Source: Scalesia atractyloides
Taxonomy: Eukaryota; Streptophyta; Magnoliopsida; Asterales; Asteraceae
Length of the DNA: 64,000 nucleotides
Assembly (NCBI GenBank): GCA_947069175.1
Contig: CAMTDV010000018.1
Coordinates: 42,420,869-42,484,868, forward strand
Reading direction: 5' to 3'
Numbering within the stretch: the stretch's first letter is position 1; each line of letters opens with the position of its first letter. Below, one piece after another: positions 21,103-31,219 of this stretch. Under the pieces are notes generated by a model. It was not told the origin of the DNA, did no database searches, and was given only the letters and a program-made list of their open reading frames with translations. A program made the position numbers and the translations under genes.

Positions 21103-21483
21103 GCTAAGGAACCTAAATTTGATATCTAACGTCCATAATAGCAGAAATATTACGTCGTGTTTACCAATAGACAAGATTTAATCAGTTAATCATCAGTTTT
21201 GTTGATCAAACGTTCTTGTTACAAACTGGTAGAGCTTCGCCTCCAAAATGCCAAAGTTACAAATGAATGAGGCAAGCTAGGTATTTATAGAGATTCAAGT
21301 TCGCTAGTAAGAGGAGTAAGTTCGCCCGAACTTTCCTTAGCAAGTTCGCCCGAACTTGTCTATACTTGACAACATGGGCGAACTTGCATCTCTTTTACAT
21401 AAATCCTCCATACGACTAGCCTATTCAGCTCTATACAATACAGACTCGATATAAGACTAAGACATAGACATTATGCACCAACA
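21084..21483 (-). repeat. C 3' LTR with promoter palindromes
   Basis: 400-bp LTR, TGTAGGA...CACCAACA on the plus strand. AAGTTCGCCCGAACTT copies at 21318-21333 and 21342-21357 lie upstream (minus sense) of the TATA box, TATTTATA at 21282-21289. The polypurine tract GACTCCCCCTTAG starts at 21484. Confidence 0.9.
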
Positions 21484-21544
21484 GACTCCCCCTTAGATAT
21501 TGTCTTCGTCTTGTAGTCTTCAAAACTCTGTCTTCATATAAACG

Positions 21545-24500
21545 TTAACGCACACGACCGAAGAAGTTCTTGAACGGCTTCCTTCGTCGTTCTTGCTTTG
21601 GATTAGGCATTTGATCAGTTGGCGGTGGTCTTTTAATATTTGCCATTCTTAGAGAACTTTGCCTTACCGCTTTTTCCATTCTTTCTTTAATCGCCTCATT
21701 TCTTTTTTCCTCCTTTAAAAACTCAACTCTTTCTAACTCTCTCCACTTCGTTTGACACATTTTTTCTAGAATTGACTTCGCGCGCATAACAAACATTTAC
21801 AACTCTCTGAAACTGCATTGTTTGTACCTTTTCTCGTTCCTCAAAAAACAATCTTGCTATAGAACAAGGTTTTGATATCTTCTCTTGAGCAGTTCACAAG
21901 ATATATAGGATCTAGAATCCTTTTCGTCCTCCATAAACCCCTCATGCCCTGATAACCCATCACTTCAACCCGTTCCTTGGTAATATCCAAATGTTCTTCA
22001 AACTTCAGCACAATAACAACTTCACACGTAGCTGGATCTATTTGCCACCACTTGAACAAAGGATAGAAGTCTTGTTCAATTGGCATAAGTGGCATATTCC
22101 TCATGGCTCTTAGACGTTTCATAATTAACGTTATGTCCTTTCCCCCATTTTCTTATTTGTCTTGATTCTGTGGCTAGGAATAAAAGGCTTCCAGCAGTTG
22201 AATCCTTTCACCACTTCATACTTGATCATTTTCCATAATAACTGATCAGCAACCTTCATATGGTATGTAACGTTCACAGTTTGAACCAACTCTTCCACAT
22301 CCCAATACGGTAGTGTCTTGAAATCAGCAAGGTATTTGAAGTATTACACTCCAAACTCCCTCTTGATTGCATATACGTTCAGCTCTTTGAACCATCCCTA
22401 ACTCAATATATACCCCAAAGAAACATCTTTATCACTGGTAAAGAATGCTAGTGGACGCATAAACTTTGGTTCACTTGGCATCTCTTTGAACCAAGACTTC
22501 CTCGCTTGAGCTATTTCTTCTTTGGTCATGGGCTTAGGGACTTTACCCTCTCGAACTGATTCAGCAATTCTTTCCTTCAACATATCTTCGTCTAACTTCT
22601 TGTACATTTCCTCAAACGTAGGAAAACTTTCTGAATTAGGACCAATTTACTTCGCTCTCTGATCTGTTTCATCATCTGAAGACCAATCTTCCACAATTAC
22701 TCGATTGTATTCGTCAGCTTCAAATCGTCTTTGATATTGATAATCATTTGGTTCAAATGTGTTAACATTTAAAACATCCTCGAAATCAAACTCTAAATTT
22801 TCAGCTTCAACTTCAACTAATCTCACAAGATCTTCTTTCGAGTAGTTATGCACGTACTCCCCTTCTTCCACATTATGGTCTAACATCAACATTAACGGCT
22901 TCGTGGGTACTGTAGTAATAGGCTTAGCAGATCGATCAACATCTGTCCCATCAATATTATCTGAAGGCCCTGTCTTCCCTGAAACCCCCCCTGACTTTTA
23001 TCTTCCATTTTATTTGACTCGTCATCCATAAGTGAAGTAAAGTCAAAATCTTCAGAGACTTTCGCTTCAGTGATCTTTATACATGTACCACCCTGATAAA
23101 AATCATCACCACCTTGATCGTAATCATCATCATCATCACCAACATTCCAATCCTCATAACCTCCTTCCTCTTCATCCTCTTTATCATCTTTCTCAGCTTC
23201 TTCATCGTCTTTTTCTTCAGAAGCAATAATAGGATCAGAAGGCTTGACAGATTCATCAACCTTTGGAATATCAGACTCAGAAGCTTTCGAAACATCTTCA
23301 ACTGGTTTCTCTATAGCATTAGAAGACTTAGGAGCTTCACCTTCAACTCCTTTACCTTTGCCACTCTCAGCCAATTCTTTCTCAGATCGTTCTTTGGCTT
23401 CCTGTTGATCTAGATGATCATATTCTTTACTGAAGTCAATGCCCAAAGAGTTTGATAATACTTTCTGCAATCTGTTGAATCTGCGATCATTTAGGGCTTA
23501 AATTGTCTTTAACTCTGCAATCTCTGTTTATAGTTTCTCATTCGCGTCCTGCAGACTCTCAATCAAGGCTTTAGAGTACTCTCTTTCATTCTCTAACACC
23601 TTAACCTTGTCATCCAACATTTCTTTTTCGACAGCGCTTGATTCATTTTGTTAATCATATCAGCTTTTTCAGCTTCATTTTGCGCTACTTTTTCTTCTAA
23701 CGCCTTCACTCGCTTTTCTAGAAGTTCAACATTTGTTTCTGGGAAGAAATCGTTTAGATCCTGCAGACTTATCAGATCGTTGTGCATATCACCAAACACA
23801 TTAGGCCCTCCTGGAGTCTTTGGTGTTGACTTTGGTGTTGCAGCTTTTGGTGTTGACTTCCTTGGAGTAGAACTTTCAGGAACAGAAGTCGTTGCAGCAA
23901 TTGGAGACTGAGTAATAGGAACTTCGAGTAAACCAGTGTGGCTCCTGTCTCCTGTGCACCAGAAGGTTCTTGTGGGGCTTCTGTGCTTTTCGTCTTTCCA
24001 ATATACTTCTTGCTTGCTGCTTTTCTTTTCTTTCCTTTTGCTTCAGGAGATCCGATGGTCTTTGTTGATGAAATAGTAGCAGACTTTACACGTTTTTCCT
24101 TTTTCTTAGGCCTATCCTCATCGGACTCTTTTTCTGCATTAGGATCAAAATCAGCATCCAATTCTCTTTCTTTCTCTGCTCTAACCTCTGCCTCAGTCTT
24201 TTCTGGCTCTTTCACCGGAATTTCTTCCTCAGAATCATCTTCTTGTTCAGAATAGCAGATATAACATCGTCTTGAGTCGTTTTCATAGTCTCTTGACTCT
24301 CAACAACAACTGCAGCACTTGATCCAGCAACTGCTTCAACATTCTCTGGTTCATCTACGTCGACAAGCATAGTTTTGACTTTCTTCACAGCACGTTTCTT
24401 TTTAGGCTTATCAGTTTCTGCCTTTAAGAACCATTCGCTCCTTACCTTTGGTTTGAAATCTTTAAACCACTCCTTTTCAGCATTATGCTCTTTCTCATCA

Positions 24501-25325
24501 CCACGACCATCTTTTCTCCATTTGTTGTCTGGCGGCACAATAAAATTAGAATCTTTGATCGCTCCGAATACAGGCTTTGCAACAGGAGCTGAAGCTTGCT
24601 TTTGAAACTTTATGAGCTTCTTCACTATGGTCTCATCAAGATGAACTAAGTATAACACATCGTTCGGATCTCGTGCAATATTTGTGTACTTTTCATCAAT
24701 TAACATTTGCACAAATCTCGGATAAAGACATAATCTTGAATCCTCCATACATGTGAGTGAAAACTAACTTCGAGAAGTTGAACGGCTTCTTCAGAATAAG
24801 CGCCGTTGCCATGCAGGCTAAATAATCTTGCACGTCATCGAGACATGCCTTGCGGTGACTAAAAGTATGGATAATAGCGTTCATCAGGAGCTTGTAAGGG
24901 TTAGGCACTTCCCCTTTCTTCAATGCCGACTTATTCACACTTCCTTTGTAACCCATCCTGAAGAAATACCCTCTGACCATCCTCTCATCAAAATAAATCG
25001 GATCGTCTTCATTATTGTTGAATTGTAATATTCTGCGGATATCATCTTCCGTTACGGTGATCGGTTTGACTTCATTACCGACTTGCACAAATGAAACAAT
25101 TGACTTCTGATCTTCACTAAGACTCGCGTTCATCCAGAAATGAAAAGTGTGCATTCGATACGACATTGTGCGCTCTGTTATAGCTCAGTGAATAGGGCTT
25201 TCCTCCAGAAACTTCAAGATACTGTCATATTCCTTTAACGATGGACATCTCGACTTATCAAGCGTAATGCATGTGTTGTGCGTCTTTGAAAATTCAACAG
25301 AAATGATACGCTCTGTTTCTTGAAC
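21545..25325 (-). pseudogene. C accessory gene, exon 2 (about 1,200-residue protein, function unknown)
   Basis: After a proposed 3' splice site the frame starts at 25325, meets TGA near 25188 and continues as MSYRMHTFHFW. The N-terminal domain has FWMNASLSEDQ, ITVTEDDIRRIL, SHRKACLDD. Open segments 24696-25166, 24212-24748, 23772-24215, 23593-23799, 22892-23470, 22647-22892, 22398-22607, 21841-22122 and 21545-21796 follow, with frame changes. The middle is Lys/Glu-rich with a coiled coil (23593-23799) and a long Asp/Glu run (about 23110-23260). The C-terminal part is conserved with E. No signal peptide or clear membrane helix argues against a typical envelope protein. It ends just before the polypurine tract. 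Confidence 0.72.
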
Positions 25326-25908
25326 CTGAAAAACGACGCAAAATACTTAGCACGCTTTTCCAGAAAAAAATTTCACAAAATTTTCTAACACTTATATCAA
25401 GTTCGGTCGAACTTGTTTTAAGTGTTCATTGATTGTTTTATTTAAGTTCGCCCGAACATGCCTTATCAACATGTTCAATTATAACCATAAGTTCGGGCGA
25501 ACTTATAACAAGTAACAACTTTTATTAATGATAAGTTCGGTCGAACATCAAATTTCAAAAACATTTTAATAATCAAGTTCGGTCGAACATGCTACTGGTT
25601 GTATATATTTAGTTTTGTTAACAAGTTCGGTCGAACTTGACAACAAGTTCGGTCGAACTTGACAACAAGTTCGGTCGAACTTGACAACAAGTTCGGCCGA
25701 ACTTGTCGTCTTCTCCAACTTCAAACCTGTTAACCATGCAAATGTCCACTACAATCCAATCAAAACCAATTAAACGGTCGATTTAAAGTGTAGATTATAA
25801 TTTTGAGTTCAATTTAGTCCAGAAACAACTAGATCTATCAATATTAACAATTTCAGATCTAATATGTCTGATTCAGTTCAAACCATAGTTCTAATATCGA
25901 AATTATAC
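25326..25908 (-). other. Proposed intron of the C accessory gene
   Basis: On the minus strand the boundaries read ATGGCCGAG|GTATAATTT and TTTTTCAG|GTTCAAG. The 583-bp interval starts GT, ends AG and has a T-rich tract before the acceptor. Exon 1 contributes three codons and the phase is 0, so exon 2 is in the frame of the FW domain. E has the same arrangement at 62901-63364. The intron is inferred, not shown. Confidence 0.6.
25399..25704 (-). repeat. C palindrome array inside the accessory-gene intron
   Basis: Nine AAGTTCGNNCGAACTT-type units start at 25399, 25444, 25489, 25533, 25575, 25623, 25645, 25667 and 25689. Gaps are 45, 45, 44, 42, 48, 22, 22, 22. The last four units form a perfect-looking 22-bp tandem repeat (AAGTTCGGTCGAACTTGACA plus two bases). 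The centre varies (GT, GC, CC). Confidence 0.85.
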
Positions 25909-25917
25909 CTCGGCCAT
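25909..25917 (-). CDS. Proposed exon 1 coding end of the C accessory gene
   Basis: ATGGCCGAG (25917 to 25909) runs straight into GTATAATT. E has ATGGCCAAG followed by GTATAATT at the homologous place. A TATA box lies 149 bp upstream. The next in-frame codons without splicing are GTA TAA, an immediate stop, which makes splicing the simplest way for this ATG to serve a gene. Confidence 0.5.
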
Positions 25918-26008
25918 TGTAGTTGGTGTGCCAATCACCAAAAACAATCAACAATCGGCAAGTATAACGACACTAAATTGCCAATTTCGCTAAAAAACTC
26001 TCACAGAT

Positions 26009-26227
26009 AAGTTCGCTTAAGAGGATTAGGTTTGCTGTTAAATGAGTTCGGCCGAACTTGATTGGTATTTATACCATGTCAAGTTCGAGCGAACTTGTTA
26101 AGCCCATCTTGAAAAGCCCAACTGAAGTTCGGGCAAACTTAGCAATTATCAATAACCAGCCATCTGCAAGTTCGGTCGAACATGCTGTTTGTTAAACTTG
26201 ATTTGTTTAGCAAGTTCGGCCGAACTT
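26009..26227 (-). repeat. C palindrome array upstream of the accessory gene
   Basis: Units start at 26009 (weak), 26044, 26081, 26125, 26168 and 26212; gaps 35, 37, 44, 43, 44. Centres are GC, AG, GG and GT. The TATA-like box falls between the units at 26044 and 26081. In E the equivalent gaps are 33, 34, 44, 45. Confidence 0.8.
26066..26073 (-). promoter_or_regulatory. Proposed internal TATA box for the C accessory gene
   Basis: Minus strand reads GGTATAAATACC, the same TATAAATA core as in the A and C LTRs, with palindromes on both sides as in the LTR. It lies 149 bp upstream of ATGGCCGAG. The E counterpart is ATATAAGTA at 63521-63529, 148 bp upstream of its ATG. Confidence 0.55.
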
Positions 26228-26580
26228 GCCAAACCACAATTCAAACTTTTTTAAAAAAATTTCATTTTAACCCCTGAACTTTCCAACTTTTTACCAGTAA
26301 TGAAAATCCACTCAGTTGACCAAGTCTAAGCTAATGACCTTGGTTAACCGATTTGTCTACCGAGTTCAAGTTAATGACCCCTGTTTGACCTGTTACGAAC
26401 AAATTGTTGATATTTTTCAAAATCAAAGTTACAGTTTAATGAACTTTTTTATTTTTTTGACTTTTCAGATTTTACAGATTAGCTCCCAGCCCGTTGTCAA
26501 TGAGATTCCCACCAGTTCTAGCATCTTACCAGACTTCAAAGACCCGTTCTCCAACATTGGTTTGGTGAAAACAATGTAGA
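26228..26580 (-). other. C region of 40-bp-spaced AAGTTAATGACC motifs
   Basis: Two AATGACC motifs, preceded by AAGCT or AAGTT, lie 40 bp apart (26333 and 26373) with a weaker third near 26438. The region ends with a conserved CCGTTCTCCAACATTGG site (about 26549). The same order occurs in E (63744, 63783), D (41174, 41215) and, reversed, in A. Confidence 0.6.
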
Positions 26581-27640
26581 AATAAAATCTTTTTGAATTT
26601 TTTGTAAGTTTATGCTAAAACACACTGAAAATCTTTTTGGTTTTAATCTGTAAAGCTGATAAACTATGTACAGGACTATGTAAACTATGTACAAACATAT
26701 TTACATACATATTTTTGTGAATTCATGTCTAAAGGATCATATCAGTTAATTGAGATATACCACCAGTACCGTTGACCTTTAGATGACTTTAAGCTTTAAA
26801 CTTGTTTACCTAGATTGTCGATATGTTTGTCCACTTAAGCTTTACCATATTTCTCAACTGTTTCAAGATACGTTAAGGTAGGATTTATGAAACTTGAGTT
26901 ATCTGTGGTTCCCACTTCTTGTATATACTCCCTTATCCAGATTTCCTAGATTTCATCTTACATGTGAATATAGCGTAATTGATATACGTATCTGGGTTAT
27001 TGTGAGACCTTGAGAGCTCAGGTTAGTACTAACGTACAGACAAAGAGATGAAGGCTCGTCTTTAAGGTGTGTTCCACTTAAGGAATCTTTTCAGCACTGC
27101 AAATGATTATATCTTTCGATACTTTTCAAGTTTTGCATGCAGTTTGGGATTTATACCGAAAGCATTATAGAAGTTCTAGGCCATTGCTTCCGCAAAATCA
27201 AAAGAACTTGTATAATACCCCAGATATCAACTATCTATAAAGACCTCGTATCTCATAATCAGGCAATCTTTCAAACGAAATTTCGGAGTACTAAGTCCAT
27301 ATATCCAAGATATGTTAATCAACAAGATTAAGCAGTTGTAAAATTTAGTTTATATCTCGAAAACAATTTACTGAACGTGTTAAGCCTATCGACACATCCA
27401 CAATAAGACTCGTTTATCACTTTTAAACTTTACATTTCTTTAGCATACTGTGATAGTCCAGTGATGTACTGTCATTTCCTTTTATTACACTGAATTCTTT
27501 TTGTCTTTTTCAATGTGTACATTTTGAATTTTTCATATGTTTTTGGATTTTAGAAATTTTCGAATGTTTTTGTATTTTCTCTAACATTTCTCCCCCTAAA
27601 ATCAAAAAATCTTTTTTATATTTTAGTGTTTAACAAAATT
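26581..27640 (-). other. C conserved noncoding block between pol and accessory gene
   Basis: About 850 bp is closely shared with A (6895-7735) and D, without an open frame. Landmarks on the plus strand are GAGAGCTCAGGTTAGTACTA, TTGCTTCCGCAAAATCA and CATCCACAATAAGACT. Near 27590 there is another purine tract (CTCCCCCTAAAATC). Its retention in elements that lost pol suggests a cis function. Confidence 0.6.
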
Positions 27641-30600
27641 CTAAACTAGAAAGATATTTACAAACCAATGTGGATCATGCGAACTCGTCGTCCGATCCGT
27701 ATTCAACCTTACCGCACCTGTCAGCAAATTTTTCATACCATTAATTCTCAACAAGTATTTAAACCGTGACAAAGAAAATGGTTTGGTATAAAAATCAGCC
27801 TTTTGTTCGTCAGTGTGGATTTTTTCTATTCGCACCAGTTTCTTTTCGTAGCAATCACGAATGAAATGATAACGAATTTCAATGTGTTTTGTGAGTGAGT
27901 GATGAACCAGATTTTTAGTTATATCTATGGCTGCCATGTTATCAACAAACAACAGAGTGTCTAGAAATTGCAGAGCATAGTCTCTCATCTACTGTTGAAT
28001 CCACAAAATCTGTGAACAACAGCTCGAGGCCGAGATATACTCAGCTTCACAGGTAAAGAGAGCGACCGTAGTCTATTTCTTACACTGTCAGGTTACCATT
28101 CTTGTTCCAAAGAACTGACATCCCGCTGTAGTTGATTTTGAATTCAACTTATCTACACCAAAATCAGAATCAGCATAGCCTGTTAGGTCAAAATTGTCGT
28201 TCTTCGGGTACCACAAGCCGGTGCTTGGGCATCCTTTCAGGTATCTGGAGATTCGCTTCACGATCTGCATGTGTAAGAACCTCGGGCTTGACTGATATCT
28301 GGCGTAGAGGCAGGTTGGATACATAATATCTGGGCGCGATGCCGTCAGATACATCAGCGATCCAATCATCGATCTGTATAACGTCTCATCAACTTTGGCT
28401 CTAGTCTCATCAACACAAATCCCGTGATTTAGAGCAAGAGGTGTAGATAGAGGCTTCAAACTTTCCATTCCAAACTTCTTCAAGATGTCGTGAACATACT
28501 TAGTCTGATGAATGAAAATACCATCCGGAAGCTGATATACATGCAAACCAAGAAAGAACTTCATTTCGCCCATCGAGAACATTTCGAATTTCTTTTTCAT
28601 GATTCCCTCAAACTCCTTGCAGAGACTATCATTTGTAGATCCAAAGATGATGTCGTCGACGTAGATTTAAACTATAATCAGTTGACCATCAACTTCTCTG
28701 GTGAAAAGAGTATTATCCACAGTTCCTCTGATAAAACCGTTGCCAACGAGATGTTGCGATAACGACTCGCACCAAGCTCTCAGGGCTTGGTGTAAACCAT
28801 AAGAGATTTATCCAGTAGGTATGCTTTCTTCTTGTTGAGTGGATCGACAAACCCCGGTGGTTGTCCAACGTACACCTTCTCACGTAATTTTCCGTACAGA
28901 AAAGCCAATTCGACATCCAATTCATAGACTTTAAATCCTTTCCATGATGCGAAAGCTAGAAATATTCGAATAGATTCCAAGCAAGCTACTGGTGCGTAGA
29001 CTTCCGTCTAATCTATCCCTTCCTGCTGGTGAAATCCCTTGACAACAAGCCTAGCTTTGTTACAAACAATAACCCCTCTATCATCACGTTTACACTTAAA
29101 GACCCATTTTGTATCAATCGCTTTCTGATTTTCTGGTAGGTCTTCAAGCTTCCACACTCCCAATTTCTCAAACTGCAATAGTTCTTCTTGCATTGCTTGT
29201 ACCCAGTTTCATCGGCTAAAGCTTCATTAACTGTCTTGGCTCTATATAAGAGATGAAACATGAATAGAAGCAATAGTTCTGGGTTGGAGCAACGCGAGTG
29301 TAGAAACAACGGAGTGCTTTATTAATTTGATTTCGAGTTCTAACACCAGTTTGAAGTTCTCCGATAATATTTGTTGACCGATGATAGGAATATGATCGCG
29401 GCAATTCTTCACTTGGAACATCTACTGAGTTTTGATGATTCGTGATGTTGAGATCACGACTAATTCAACATTTGGAGAGCTTGATAAAGCTTCATTTCTA
29501 TTGCTCGGGCCTGCAGATTGGTTTAGAAGACTAGTTATCTGCTCCACTTCTTCATCTGAAGAAGATGATTCCCCATCAGCATCAAATGTTGGTGCTTCAT
29601 CTGAATCAGAATTATGATTTTGAGGCATACTAGGCCCCGTTGTTGTATTCACTGGTTCAGTAGAGGCATTTGTTGGAGGAGTAGTAGGTGTTACTAATAT
29701 TTCAGAAACATTCAGCCGAAACACCACTACTACTTGAACTTGTGCAAGAAGAAGATGGATCCAACGTGGGTTGATTAACCACAATTGGTCGAACAATTTG
29801 TTCTAGATTCGCTGACTGGTGAAGATAATATAACGCTGCAACTTCTTCGTCAGACGGTTCTTCGGGCAAGTCAAATGACTTCCAAAGGTCTTGATAGCTA
29901 AACAGCCACGCGTCACCTCACCGTTGAATAGGATCCGTATAGTTGAAATAATCCACGTGCTGTGCTTCAATAACCTTTCTCAATGAAGGAATATATACTC
30001 TTCTCAACGGACTCGCAATTCCGACAAAGAAACCTTCGAGAGATTTAGCTCCGAATTTGCCATCTTGGTCTATTACGTACATGGCGCACCGAATGGATCT
30101 AAGAACTTCAAATTTGGCTTCCGTCGGTTTATCATCTCAAAACATGTTTTCCTTGTTGGTTTAACAGTGAGAACCCTATTTAGCGTGTAGCAAGCCGCAA
30201 CAACTGCTTCCCTCCAAAAGCTGATTGGAAGTTTAGAATCTGCAAGCATGGTTCTCGCAGTTTCAATCAAAGTTCTGTTTTCCTTTCAGCTACTCCGTTT
30301 TACTGTGGAGTATAGGGAGCACTAAACTCGTGCAGAATCCCTTTTGCATTGCAGAATTCCTTGATTTTGTTATTCTTAAACTCTGTGCCATTGTTACTTC
30401 TAATGCGTCTGACCGGCAGATGATAAAGGTTCTCGAGTTTCTTGAATAGAATAACCAAGTTCTCGAACGTTTTGTCTTTTGATTCTTGAAAGAATACCCA
30501 CGAATATCTCGAATAGTGATCTATCATGACCAAGCATTATAAGTCTCCTGAGATGCTTCGAACATTTACAGGACAAAATAAATCCATGTGGAGACGTTCT

Positions 30601-31210
30601 AATGGCAACTTGATTGAGTTTAGAATTTTCTTCGGATGAGATTTCTTGATCTGCTTTTCCTTTTTGCATTCTAAGTAATGATCAGACATCAGAAAACTCC
30701 GAAGATTTACGCCTTCTACAAGATCATTATGAACCAAGAAATTGATTTTTCTTAAATGAATATGCCCCATCTTACGATGCCAAAGAACAGCATCTTTTTT
30801 CAGTAGCCTTTGTCACAAAACATTGTGCTGATTTCGATGATGCGGTAGCGACACCCATATCAAGAACATATAGATCATTCTCACGTGGTGCTCGCTTCAG
30901 AATCCACTCATCAAGATAATACATTCTTTGTCATTGAAATTGACCGTGAACTTCTTGTCACAAATCTTCGATATGCTCAGAAGATTGTTTTCCAACTCTG
31001 CAATATAGTTCACGCGATCGAATGAAACGACGCCATTGGAGAGTTTTCCCTCGACGACTATCCTTCCACCTTGGTTTCCTACAAATCCAACATATCCACC
31101 ATTGATAGCTTTAATGTCGAATAGCAACGCTTTGATTCCCGTCATATGCATGGACGCTCCACTATCCAAAATCCACTTCGAAAGTACGGATCTCTGGAGC
31201 CCCTGCACAT
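27641..31210 (-). pseudogene. pol: C pol: protease, integrase, RT, RNase H
   Basis: Protease: WILDSGASMHMTG (about 31160). Integrase zinc region about 30770-30560, core at 30300-30533 with DHYSRYSWVF; the second catalytic aspartate is lost (RSNNGTEF instead of RSDNGTEF). A stop falls just before NGVAERKNRTL. RT starts near 29193 (WKLEDLPENQKAIDTKWVFK), has DVELAFLYGKL (about 28920), and the YVDDIIFGS box at about 28645-28671. RT/RNase H follow (ETLYRSMIGSLMYLTASRPD, FDLTGYADSDF, KHIEIRYHFIRDCYEKKL). Frameshifts occur near 29000, 28780 and 28080. Copia order and the end sequence agree with B's remnant. Confidence 0.88.
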
Positions 31211-31219
31211 TTCAACAAT

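Noticed and set aside
23114..23413. Ile/Phe-rich plus-strand ORF that looks like a membrane protein
   Set aside because: It is the complement of the Asp/Glu-rich tract of the C accessory gene; hydrophobicity is a by-product.
25399..25704. Palindromes as inserted MITEs
   Set aside because: Units are only 16 bp, have no target duplications and are regularly spaced.
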